Source of the DNA: Streptomyces diastatochromogenes
GTDB taxonomy: Bacteria > Actinomycetota > Actinomycetes > Streptomycetales > Streptomycetaceae
Direction: 5' to 3'
DNA: 64,000 nt
Assembly: GCF_002242805.1 (NCBI RefSeq)
Contig: NZ_MCGQ01000044.1
Span: 41,581 to 105,580 of the forward strand
Shown here: piece by piece, positions 51,451 through 59,914 of the stretch
Position numbering within the stretch: the first letter of the stretch is position 1
Layout: each line of letters starts with the position of its first letter
Notes under the pieces: model-generated
What the model saw: only the letters and a program-made list of their open reading frames with translations
Told to the model about the DNA's origin: nothing
Databases searched by the model: none
Translations under genes and position numbers: made by a program

Positions 51451-52852
51451 GGCGATCGTGGTGGGGGCCGGCCCGAACGGGCTGGCCGCCGCCGTCACCC
51501 TCGCCCAGCACGGGCTGCGGGTCACCGTCCTGGAGGCCGCCGACGAGATCGGCGGCGGCACCCGCAGCGGCGAGGCCATCGTGCCCGGACTGCTGCAGGA
51601 CCACTGCTCCGCGGTGCACCCGATGGCGGTCGGGTCGCCGTTCCTGCGCGAGCTGGACCTGGGCAGGTACGGCCTCCGGTGGCGGCTGCCGGACGTCGAC
51701 TGCGCCCATCCGCTCGACGGCGGAACAGCCGGTGTCCTGTACCGCTCCGTCAGCGACACCGCCGCCGGGCTGGGCCGCGACGGTGCGCGGTGGCGACGGC
51801 TGTTCGGCGGACCCGCCGCCGCGTTCGACACGCTGGCGGAGGACGTCATGGGTCCGCTGCTCCGGGTTCCGCGGCACCCGGTCCGGCTCGCCCGGTTCGG
51901 GATCCCGGCCCTGCTCCCCGCCACGGCACTGGCACGCGCGTTCGCCACGGAGGAGGCCCGGGCCCTGTTCGGCGGAGTGGCGGCCCACGCCTTCCAGCCG
52001 CTGCACCACCCGCTCAGCTCCAGCATCGGCCTCGGGATCCTCACCGCCGGACACCGGCACGGCTGGGCGGTCGCGGAGGGCGGCTCCCGGGCCATCAGCG
52101 ACGCCCTCGCGGCCCTGCTCGCCGATCTCGGCGGCAAGATCGAGACGGGGGTACGGGTCAGGTCGGCCGCGGACCTTCCGCCCGCTGACGTGACCCTGTT
52201 CGACCTCGCGCCCGGGGCGGTGGCCGACATCCTCGGCGACCGGCTGCCGCCGCGCGTCGCCCGCGCCTACCGGCGGTTCCGGCACGGGCCGGGCGCCTTC
52301 AAGGTGGACTTCGCGGTCGAGGGCGGTGTGCCCTGGTCCGCCCGGCCGGCGCGCCGCGCGGGCACGGTCCACCTCGGCGGCACGTTCGCCGAAGTCGCCC
52401 ACACGGAACGGGAGATCAGCGCCGGACGGATGCCCGAGCGGCCGTTCGTCCTGGTCGGCCAGCAGTACCTGGCCGACCCGCAGCGCTCCGTCGGCGACGT
52501 GCACCCGGTCTGGACCTACGCGCATGTGCCGCACGGCTACGACGGCGACGCCACCGAGGCGATCATCGCCCAGATCGAGCGGTTCGCCCCCGGGTTCCGG
52601 GACCGCGTGATCGGCATGACCACACGCCCCACCTCCGCCTTCCCCGCCCACAACCCGAACTACGTCGGCGGTGACATCCTCACCGGGGCCAAGAACATCC
52701 CCCAGCTCCTGTTCGGCCCCCGCCTCGGCCTCGACCCCTACACCACCGGGCTCCCCGGCCACTACCTCTGCTCGGCGGCGACCCCGCCGGGCCCCGGGGC
52801 GCACGGGATGTGCGGCCACCACGCCGCCCGCGCCGCGCTGGCAGCGCTGTGA
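51443..52852 (+). CDS. Phytoene-dehydrogenase-like NAD(P)/FAD oxidoreductase
   Basis: 469 aa. The N-terminal dinucleotide motif AIVVGAGPNGLAAAVTLAQHG followed by LEAADEIGGGTRS is typical of the CrtI-like amine-oxidase superfamily (PYROXD2-type branch). The C-terminus has the expected FAD-closing TGLPGHYLCSAATPPGPGAHG. It probably desaturates or oxidises a lipid-like substrate supplied by the ligase and DUF3556 partner. No carotenoid genes are present, so a carotenoid role is unlikely. Coupled to both neighbours by overlaps. Confidence 0.83.
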   Translation: MTEAIVVGAGPNGLAAAVTLAQHGLRVTVLEAADEIGGGTRSGEAIVPGLLQDHCSAVHPMAVGSPFLRELDLGRYGLRWRLPDVDCAHPLDGGTAGVLYRSVSDTAAGLGRDGARWRRLFGGPAAAFDTLAEDVMGPLLRVPRHPVRLARFGIPALLPATALARAFATEEARALFGGVAAHAFQPLHHPLSSSIGLGILTAGHRHGWAVAEGGSRAISDALAALLADLGGKIETGVRVRSAADLPPADVTLFDLAPGAVADILGDRLPPRVARAYRRFRHGPGAFKVDFAVEGGVPWSARPARRAGTVHLGGTFAEVAHTEREISAGRMPERPFVLVGQQYLADPQRSVGDVHPVWTYAHVPHGYDGDATEAIIAQIERFAPGFRDRVIGMTTRPTSAFPAHNPNYVGGDILTGAKNIPQLLFGPRLGLDPYTTGLPGHYLCSAATPPGPGAHGMCGHHAARAALAAL

Positions 52853-54087
52853 CCGACGACCCCGTCGTGCTCGTCGGCCGCGCGCTCGCCCGCAAACGCG
52901 ACGACTTCATCAGCCGACTCGTCAGCACGACCGAGGCCGAGATCGCCGCCCTCGAACACGACGAGACCCTGCGGGGCCTGCTCGATGCCAGCATCACCGA
53001 GAACGTCGTCACCTTCCTGCACGTGCTCACCCACGGACTCGACCCCGCCACGGTGGACGCACCGGCCTCCGCCCTGAGCTACGCCCGCAGGCTCGCCCAG
53101 CGCGACGTGTCCCTCTCCGCACCGCTGCGCGCCTACCGCATCGGCCAGGGCCAGGGGCTCGACCTCGTCACGACCGAGGCGTTCACGCTCCACCTGCCCG
53201 ACCCGGCCACGACCGTCGTCCGGCTGGTCACCCTCGTCAACACGTTCATGGACCGGGTCTGCGACCAGGTCGGCCGAGCCTACGAGGAGGAGCGCGAACG
53301 CTGGCTCAGCAGCCGGGGCGCGCTGCGGCAGTACTGGGTCGGCCAGGTCCTGGACAACCCGGCGGTGGACGCCCGGCAGGCGGAGCGCGCCCTCGACCAC
53401 CGCCTGACCGGACACCACCTCGCCGTCGAGGTCTGGCTCGACCCGCGCGAGCGTCCCACCGACCCGGCGATCGTCTTCGACCGCGTGGTCCCGCTCCTGC
53501 ACACCGAACTCGAAGCCCGGGGTGCCGCGTTGGTCGTACCCGTGGACGAGGCCGGGATCCGCGTGTGGCTGCCGGTGCGGCCCGGCGCGACCACCGACCC
53601 GTACCGCGTGTCGGCGGCGCTCGCCGACGCCGGGCTGCCGGCCCGCGTCGCCCTGGGCCCGGTCCGAGAAGGCCTGGACGGCTTCCGCCGTACCGCGCGC
53701 AGCGCCGCCCGCACCAAGGCCCTGGCCATCGAGGCGGGCCCCGCCGCGCCACGAGCGGTCGCCTTCACCGACGTCGCCCCCGTCGCCCTCCTCGTCGACG
53801 ACGCCCGCGAACTGGCGGACTTCGTCTCCGACGCCCTCGGCGACCTCGCTCTGGACGACCCCCGCCACGCGATGCTCCGCGAGACCCTGCGCGTCTTCCT
53901 CGCCGCCAACCGCAGCTACGCCACGACCGCCGAGCGCCTGACGGTCCATCGCAACACCGTCCACTACCGGATCCAGAAGGCCGTGGAAGCGCTCGGTACC
54001 TCCCTGGACGACAACCCGTTCCGCCTCGGCTTCGCCCTCGACATCTGCCACTGGTACGGCAGACGGGTGCTGCGTCGCGCCGCCTAG
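52849..54087 (+). CDS. PucR-type transcriptional regulator
   Basis: 412 aa from GTG 52849 (GTGA overlap). A helical N-terminal sensor region (about 1-160), a GGDEF-like degenerate middle domain (about 170-310) and a C-terminal PucR HTH (AANRSYATTAERLTVHRNTV, about 365-385). Such proteins activate catabolic or lipid genes in response to a metabolite. As the last gene of the ligase-DUF3556-FAD operon it probably controls that operon, perhaps through the twin palindromes at 48112-48150; that link is inference. Confidence 0.85.
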   Translation: MTDDPVVLVGRALARKRDDFISRLVSTTEAEIAALEHDETLRGLLDASITENVVTFLHVLTHGLDPATVDAPASALSYARRLAQRDVSLSAPLRAYRIGQGQGLDLVTTEAFTLHLPDPATTVVRLVTLVNTFMDRVCDQVGRAYEEERERWLSSRGALRQYWVGQVLDNPAVDARQAERALDHRLTGHHLAVEVWLDPRERPTDPAIVFDRVVPLLHTELEARGAALVVPVDEAGIRVWLPVRPGATTDPYRVSAALADAGLPARVALGPVREGLDGFRRTARSAARTKALAIEAGPAAPRAVAFTDVAPVALLVDDARELADFVSDALGDLALDDPRHAMLRETLRVFLAANRSYATTAERLTVHRNTVHYRIQKAVEALGTSLDDNPFRLGFALDICHWYGRRVLRRAA

Positions 54088-54096
54088 GTGCGGCGC

Positions 54097-55434
54097 TCAG
54101 CCGTCGCCGCGGGCACCCCGGTGCAGCACGAGGGTGCTGAGCGGGCCGATTCGGGGGCGTTGCCCCGCGCCGATCGTCCTTCCGCCGGCGAGGTCGCGGG
54201 CCGGGCCGAAGTCGGGGCGGGCGGGCAGGGTGAAGGTCCGGTCGGTGCTGGTGTTCATGGCGATCAGGTAGTCGCCGTACCGGCACAGGTAGAACGGCGC
54301 ACGGCCCACGAGCATGGTCTCGACGCCGTCGAAGTGGACGCCGAGGGCGGGGTCCGGGACGTCGGCCGGGACGGGGGCGAGGTGGTAGACGTCGCCGGCC
54401 TGTGACTGGTGCAGGGGGTCGCCGGGCGGCGGGAAGCCGCCGGGCGGGATGTGACCGGCCCCGGGGTCGTTGATGGCGTAGTCCCACAGGACCCAGTCGC
54501 GGGCGGTGAAGGTGTCGCCGGTGGTGCCGGCCGAGCGCTGACGGACCGTCGCGGAGCGCTGGTCGGTGGGGGTGAGGTGATGGACGCGGGCGTAGTCGTT
54601 GACGCCCTGGCGGGCCCGCCAGTAGAGGGAGACGAAGAGGAGTTCCCGGCCGTTCTTGAGGGCGAGGCAGCCGTTCTCCTCGTCGGCGAAGACGAAGTCG
54701 GGCTCGTCCCAGGCGGTGGGGATGCGGGCGGGGCGGCCGGGGAAGGCCTGGTAGGCGTCCCAGTCACGGGAGACCAGGCGCAGTGCGGCGAGCCCGACCC
54801 GGGTCCAGGTGTGGTGGATGAGCAGGTCCAGCTGCTTGTAGAACTGCCCGTCGGCCACCATCTCCTGGGTCCAGCCGACGATGTCGGGGTCCTTGAACAC
54901 CGCGGCCGACAGCACGGGGTGGGAGTCCCAGGCGGTCCGGGAGGCGTAGGCGATCTCGCCGGGGTACACCTCGTTGCGCCAGCCGACGACGGTCTCGATG
55001 CGGGAGACACGGGCGCCCGTCTCGTCGACGTCGACCACCCGGAACCGGCCCCGCGCCTTGGTGATCCTGACCATCTGCGCACGGAGTTCGGGCGCGTCAT
55101 GGGCCGTGCCGGTCGGGCTCACGGCCACGTCGAACGTGAGCGTGCCACCCCAATAGGCCGCCGGATCACCGGGGTTGAGGACACGGGCGCTCTGCCCGAG
55201 GCCTCCGGTGACGGTGTCGGAGAGCGTGGCCGCGAGCTGGTGTGCCGACTCCGATCCGGCGTCGCCGAAGACAACGATGTCGAGCGGCTCGCGGACGGTC
55301 TTCCGCGAGGAGTCCGCGTCGGGGGCGGGGACCGCCGTGGCGGCGGGTGTGTGCAGCAGGCCGAGGCCTGCCGCTGCGGCGCCGGTCGTCCCGGCGTACT
55401 TGAGGACGTCACGTCGTCCGGGTGTGTTGGGCAC
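54097..55434 (-). CDS. Tat-secreted protein of unknown function, glycan-island associated
   Basis: 445 aa from GTG 55434 (AAAGGA upstream); the open frame from TTG 55455 has no site. The Tat signal is GRRDVLKYAGTTGAAAAGLG, cleaved near residue 43. The mature protein has many aromatic residues and segments such as DLLIHHTWTRVGLAALRLVS and ELLFVSLYWRARQGVNDYARVH, which look like a carbohydrate-active enzyme C-domain, but I do not recognise the family. It shares a promoter gap, with operator-like sites, with the GH127 gene, so it probably acts on the same plant glycan. Confidence 0.65.
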   Translation of the reverse strand: MPNTPGRRDVLKYAGTTGAAAAGLGLLHTPAATAVPAPDADSSRKTVREPLDIVVFGDAGSESAHQLAATLSDTVTGGLGQSARVLNPGDPAAYWGGTLTFDVAVSPTGTAHDAPELRAQMVRITKARGRFRVVDVDETGARVSRIETVVGWRNEVYPGEIAYASRTAWDSHPVLSAAVFKDPDIVGWTQEMVADGQFYKQLDLLIHHTWTRVGLAALRLVSRDWDAYQAFPGRPARIPTAWDEPDFVFADEENGCLALKNGRELLFVSLYWRARQGVNDYARVHHLTPTDQRSATVRQRSAGTTGDTFTARDWVLWDYAINDPGAGHIPPGGFPPPGDPLHQSQAGDVYHLAPVPADVPDPALGVHFDGVETMLVGRAPFYLCRYGDYLIAMNTSTDRTFTLPARPDFGPARDLAGGRTIGAGQRPRIGPLSTLVLHRGARGDG

Positions 55435-55467
55435 GGCTGGTCCTTTACTCCGCAAGTACGTCGAAGA

Positions 55468-55483
55468 GGTAGTAACCGTTTGC
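55468..55483. promoter_or_regulatory. LacI-type operator-like site before the Tat protein gene
   Basis: GGTAGTAACCGTTTGC lies 34 bp before GTG 55434. It matches 14 of 16 bases of the reverse complement of the site at 59834-59850 (GGTAGTAATCGTTTAC) in front of the alpha-galactosidase gene. Confidence 0.6.
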
Positions 55484-55582
55484 TGAGGATCTGGACCGTA
55501 GGGCCCTCATGGCCGCATCCACAAGGGGCGTGCTGCGGATAATTTCGTCGGAGGCGCCGGAGTTCTGCGGCGTGATCGCCCA

Positions 55583-55626
55583 TTGACCGGCGTCATCCCG
55601 GCTTCTAGCTTGGAATACGTTTACTG
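55583..55626 (+). promoter_or_regulatory. GH127 promoter with overlapping LacI-type operator
   Basis: TTGACC (55583-55588), a 17-bp spacer and TAGCTT (55606-55611) form a good promoter. An AATACGTTTACTG element (55614-55626, sharing CGTTTAC with the other sites) sits on the expected transcription start, the ideal position for a repressor. Confidence 0.6.
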
Positions 55627-55649
55627 AAGCTCTTCCTCCGGAGGCTCCC

Positions 55650-57599
55650 CTGAACACCCCGTATTCCGGACCGGTCCGCCCCTCCCCGGGCGCCGTCTCC
55701 ACCCTGCGTCCCGTAGCCGTGGCCCGTATCGAGGGGGGTTTCTGGGCCGAGCGCCGCCGGGTCAACGCTGAGGTGTCCCTCGCCGAGGGGCCGGCCCGGC
55801 TGGAGGAGGCCGGGAACCTCGCCAACTTCCGCGCCGCCGCGTCCCCGCACGCCGAGGGCGGGACCGCGCCGCCGGGCTTCGCCGGTGACTTCCAGTTCCA
55901 GGACTCCGACGTCTACAAGTGGCTGGAGGCCGCCTGCTGGCAGCTGGCGGACACGCCCGACGCGGATCTCGCCGCCGAGGTGGAGGCCGTGGTCGAACTG
56001 ATCGCCTCCGCCCAGCGCGAGGACGGCTACCTGCAGACGTACTACCAGCTGGGCGCCGGCGAACCGTGGACCGAACCGGCCTGGGGACACGAGCTGTACT
56101 GCGCGGGGCACCTGATGCAGGCCGCGGTGGCCCACCACCGGGCCACGGGCGGAGAGCGGCTGCTCGGCGTGGCCCGCCGGCTCGCCGACCACATCGACTC
56201 CGTCTTCGGCCCCGGCAAGCAGGTGGACGCGGTCTGCGGCCATCCCGAGGTGGAGACCGCGCTCGTCGAACTCCACCGGACGACCGGGGAGAAGCGCTAC
56301 CTCGACCTCGCCCGCTACTTCCTGGACCGGCGCGGCCACGGCAGTCTGTCCCCGGGCGCCGACCGGGGCCACGACCGCGACCCGGGACCGGAGTACTGGC
56401 AGGACCACACGCCGATCCGCGAGGCCGACGAGGTCACCGGCCACGCCGTACGCCAGCTCTACCTGCTCGCCGGAGCCGCCGACCTGGCGGCCGAGACCGG
56501 CGACACCCGGTTGCGCGCGGCGCTTGCGCGGCTGTGGCGGGACATGGTGACGACCAAGACCTACCTCACCGGCGGCGTGGGCTCCCGGCACGACTGGGAG
56601 TCCTTCGGCGACGCCCACGAACTGCCGGCCGACCGTGCCTACGCGGAGACGTGCGCCGCCATCGCCTCGGTCCACTTCTCCTGGCGCATGGCCCTGCTCA
56701 CCGGCGAGGCCCGCTACTCCGACCTGATCGAGCGCACCCTGTTCAACGGCTTCCTCGCCGGCGCCGGCCTGGACGGGCGGACCTGGCTGTACGTCAACCC
56801 GCTGCACCGCCACGCCCGTTCGCACGAGCGCCCCGGCGACCAGAGTGCCCACCGCACCCCCTGGTTCCGCTGCGCGTGCTGCCCGCCCAACGTGATGCGG
56901 CTGCTCGCGAGCCTGCCGCACTACGTCGCCGCCACCGACGCCGACGGGCTGTGGCTGCACCAGTACGCCACGGGCGTCTACGGCGATGCCGGCTTCACCG
57001 TGCGCGTGGCGACCGAGTACCCGTGGGACGGCACGGTCACGGTCACCGTCGAGGACGCCCCGGCCGGGCCGAGGACCCTCGCGCTGCGTGTGCCGGCGTG
57101 GTGCGCGGACCACACGCTGACCGTGAACGGCGGCTCTGCCGAGGGGCGTACGGAGTCCGGCTGGCTGCGGGTCACGCGGGAGTTCGTGCCGGGCGACACC
57201 GTCCGGCTGGTCCTGGCGACGCCGCCCCGGCTCACCGGAGCCCACCCGCGCGTCGACGCCGTGCGCGGCTGCGTCGCCGTCGAGCGCGGGCCGCTGGTGT
57301 ACTGCTTCGAGCAGACCGACCAGCCCGGCGGCCTCGACCCGGACGGCGTCGCCCTGGTGCCGGGCGCACCACTGACCGTACGGAGCCGACCCGAACTGCT
57401 CGGCGGTGTCAGCACCGTGAGCGTTTTGGGGTGCCCGCTCCCTGAGGGGGCCTCGGCCGACTGGCCCTACCTGCCGTACGGGGCGGGGGCTCAGGAAGCC
57501 GCGGAGAGGGTCGAGCTGACTGCGGTGCCGTACTTCGCGTGGGCCAACCGCGATGTGGGCGCGATGCGGGTCTGGTTGCCGCTGGCCGGACACGAGTAG
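55650..57599 (+). CDS. GH127 beta-L-arabinofuranosidase, apparent CTG start
   Basis: 649 aa. Family GH127 uses a zinc-bound Cys nucleophile; here the zinc set is Glu333, Cys335 (YAETC), Cys410 and Cys411 (RCACCPPN), and the acid/base is probably Glu317 (DWESFG). It releases beta-L-arabinofuranose from plant glycans and has no signal peptide, so it works on imported oligosaccharides. Homology (TLRPVAVARIEGGFWAERRR) begins before the first GTG at 55719. The only codon correctly placed after the GGAGG at 55640-55644 is CTG 55650, so a CTG start or a base error is likely. Confidence 0.85.
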   Translation: MNTPYSGPVRPSPGAVSTLRPVAVARIEGGFWAERRRVNAEVSLAEGPARLEEAGNLANFRAAASPHAEGGTAPPGFAGDFQFQDSDVYKWLEAACWQLADTPDADLAAEVEAVVELIASAQREDGYLQTYYQLGAGEPWTEPAWGHELYCAGHLMQAAVAHHRATGGERLLGVARRLADHIDSVFGPGKQVDAVCGHPEVETALVELHRTTGEKRYLDLARYFLDRRGHGSLSPGADRGHDRDPGPEYWQDHTPIREADEVTGHAVRQLYLLAGAADLAAETGDTRLRAALARLWRDMVTTKTYLTGGVGSRHDWESFGDAHELPADRAYAETCAAIASVHFSWRMALLTGEARYSDLIERTLFNGFLAGAGLDGRTWLYVNPLHRHARSHERPGDQSAHRTPWFRCACCPPNVMRLLASLPHYVAATDADGLWLHQYATGVYGDAGFTVRVATEYPWDGTVTVTVEDAPAGPRTLALRVPAWCADHTLTVNGGSAEGRTESGWLRVTREFVPGDTVRLVLATPPRLTGAHPRVDAVRGCVAVERGPLVYCFEQTDQPGGLDPDGVALVPGAPLTVRSRPELLGGVSTVSVLGCPLPEGASADWPYLPYGAGAQEAAERVELTAVPYFAWANRDVGAMRVWLPLAGHE

Positions 57600-57605
57600 C
57601 GCCGG

Positions 57606-59795
57606 TCAGCTCAAGGGCGTCGGTCCGAAGGCCAGCAGTACCGCCGAGCGCTGGGCCGGGAGGGTCACCCGCAGGGTGCGCTCCCGGCCGTTCCACGCGC
57701 ACCGGGGCTCCGGTCCCGCCGTGAACAGGGCGCGCGGATCGTCGTGTTCGGAGACCCAGGGCAACAGGACGGTCAGGGTGTCCGGGGCGCCGTCGCGGCG
57801 CCACAGCGCCAGCAGTGTCGAACCGCCGTCCGTGGTGAGGGCGAGGGCGATCCAGCCGTCGCGCCAGCCGGGCAGACCCAGCGGCCATCTCGGACGGGTG
57901 CCCGGCAGGAGGTGCCGGTAGGACTTGTACGTCTCCAGGGCCCGGCGCACCACGGCCGCCTGCTCCGCGCTCAGCAGATCCGGGCGTCCGCTGAGGTGGA
58001 CGCGGCCGAGGAGGGCCGAGACGAGCACCGTGCCGAGTTCCGCTCCGTCGTGCTCCGGCAGGGGGTAGGACCAGATCGCGCCCTGCTCGGGCGTGACCGC
58101 GGTGGGTGCGGCGGCGGCGATGGCGGGCAGCAGCCGGAAGTCCTGCTGGTCGGTGACGGAGTGGATCGGCAACCGGGACAGGATCGCGTGGTCCGTACGG
58201 CTGCCGCCCGCGGCACAGCTCTCCAGGACCAGGCCGGGGTGCCGGTCGAGTACGCCGTCCAGCCAGGCGAGACAGGCACGGTTGTGACCCAGCAGCCCGT
58301 CGCCGGGGCTGTCGCCGCCGGCCGTTCCAGCGCCGATGTCGATGTTGTGATCGAGCTTCAGATAGCCCACGCCGTAGTCGCCGACCAGACGGTCCACCAC
58401 GGCGTCGAGGTGCGCGCGAGCGGCAGGATGGCGCAGATCGAGCTGGTGGCGGCCCCACTCCACGAGCCGCACGCCGTCGCGGCGGAAGAACGCCTCGTCC
58501 GGCAGCGCGGCCGCGACCGGGCTGCGGACCCCGACCGCCTCCGGCTCCAGCCACAGCCCTGGCACCAGACCTGCCGCGCGGATACGGTCCATGACCTCGC
58601 CGAGACCGCCGGGGAACCGCGCGGTGGACTCCTCCCACGCGCCGACCGCGTCCCACCAGCCCGGTACGCCGCCGGGCCCGGTGGTGCCCGGCGGCTCGGG
58701 GTCGTACCAGCCGGCGTCGATGCAGAACACCTCGGCGCCGGCCGCCGCGGCCGCGTCGACCAGGGGCAGCAGGGCCTTGGTCGTGGGTTCGCCCATCAGG
58801 CAGTTCATGAAGTCGTTGAAGACGACCGGCAGGCCCTGGTGGTCGGGGTGCGGGCGGCGGACGGCACGGCGGTGGCGGGTCAGCGCCGCGAGCGCGGCCT
58901 CGAAGCCGCCCGACGGGACCAGGGCGACGGCGACCGGCACCGTACGGAAGGACTCGCCGGGTGCGAGACGGCGGCGCCACTGGTGCTCGCGGTCGGTCGG
59001 GCCGGACAGCGCGAGGTACACGTCGTCGAAGCGGTCGCCGAGTTCGGCGTGCCAGGAGCCGTTGTGCTCGATCTGCCACATCAGGGCGCGGCCGGTGGAC
59101 GGTTCCTCCAGGCAGCCCATCGGGAGGTGTTCGGAGGAGGACCAGGAGCCAGTGCTGGTGAGGGCGATCCGGTTCTTCGAGCCCGTCTGGCCGTACGCGA
59201 CCATGCCGACGTCGTACAGGCCGTGCTCCCCGAGCGTGGCCCGCGACCAGCGGAACTCGCCGCTCCAGGGGTTGGCCGCGGTCCACAGGGACAACGCGTC
59301 CTCCCAGCGGCCGCCCTCGGGAAGGTGGCGCGCGAGGTTGGAGAGCACGAAGGAGGAGACGTACTCCAGGGCCACGGGACGGTCGCCGGTGTTCTCGACG
59401 CGCGCCTCGGTCCACAGCACCGGGACGCCCTCGCGCAGGGTGCAGACAGAGGTGACGCGCAGGCCGGTGGCCTCGTCGGCCATCAGGATCCGCAGAGTTC
59501 GCGTCTGCCGGTCGTCGTCGGCCTCCTCGTGGTGGCCGGTGTGACGCAGGGCGAGCGAGGCGGCGCCGTCCACGTGGCGCTTGCCCGAGGTGCCGAGCCG
59601 CCCGCTCCCGGCCGTCTGGATCTCGACCAGGGGCAGGGCTCCCCGCGCCAGGCGGCGGCAGGCGTCAGGATCGCGGGCCGGGTCGGGCAGGGTGGCGGCT
59701 TCCCCCGCCGCCAGCAACAGCACCGGTCCCGCGGTGTCGTACGAGATCAGCAGGGACAGCTCTGCGGTGCCCCAGCGGATGAAGGAGACGGACAC
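57606..59795 (-). CDS. GH36 alpha-galactosidase
   Basis: 729 aa from GTG 59795. An N-terminal beta-sandwich (about 1-310), a TIM barrel (about 320-640) and a C-terminal beta domain. The nucleophile is Asp482 in YLKLDHN and the acid/base is probably Asp549 in HSVTDQQD; GLWLEPEAV near 414 and ESCAAGGSRTD near 525 are GH36 signatures. No signal peptide, so cytoplasmic. It hydrolyses terminal alpha-galactosides. It converges on the GH127 gene with a 6-bp gap and is divergent from the LacI gene. Confidence 0.9.
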   Translation of the reverse strand: MSVSFIRWGTAELSLLISYDTAGPVLLLAAGEAATLPDPARDPDACRRLARGALPLVEIQTAGSGRLGTSGKRHVDGAASLALRHTGHHEEADDDRQTRTLRILMADEATGLRVTSVCTLREGVPVLWTEARVENTGDRPVALEYVSSFVLSNLARHLPEGGRWEDALSLWTAANPWSGEFRWSRATLGEHGLYDVGMVAYGQTGSKNRIALTSTGSWSSSEHLPMGCLEEPSTGRALMWQIEHNGSWHAELGDRFDDVYLALSGPTDREHQWRRRLAPGESFRTVPVAVALVPSGGFEAALAALTRHRRAVRRPHPDHQGLPVVFNDFMNCLMGEPTTKALLPLVDAAAAAGAEVFCIDAGWYDPEPPGTTGPGGVPGWWDAVGAWEESTARFPGGLGEVMDRIRAAGLVPGLWLEPEAVGVRSPVAAALPDEAFFRRDGVRLVEWGRHQLDLRHPAARAHLDAVVDRLVGDYGVGYLKLDHNIDIGAGTAGGDSPGDGLLGHNRACLAWLDGVLDRHPGLVLESCAAGGSRTDHAILSRLPIHSVTDQQDFRLLPAIAAAAPTAVTPEQGAIWSYPLPEHDGAELGTVLVSALLGRVHLSGRPDLLSAEQAAVVRRALETYKSYRHLLPGTRPRWPLGLPGWRDGWIALALTTDGGSTLLALWRRDGAPDTLTVLLPWVSEHDDPRALFTAGPEPRCAWNGRERTLRVTLPAQRSAVLLAFGPTPLS

Positions 59796-59833
59796 GATGA
59801 CGGACTCCGTGACATGAGGGTTGAGTCAGGCCT

Positions 59834-59850
59834 GGTAAACGATTACTACC
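59834..59850. promoter_or_regulatory. LacI-type operator in the GH36/lacI gap
   Basis: GGTAAACGATTACTACC contains the palindrome-like core GTAAACGATTAC (59835-59846), typical of LacI-family operators, 39 bp upstream of the GH36 start. A further AGTAATCG half-site occurs near 59863. Confidence 0.65.
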
Positions 59851-59914
59851 GCCAGGCACACTAGTAATCGCCTCTCGGGGTCCGCAAGGATGCGCGATGC
59901 AGTAACGTCATGGC

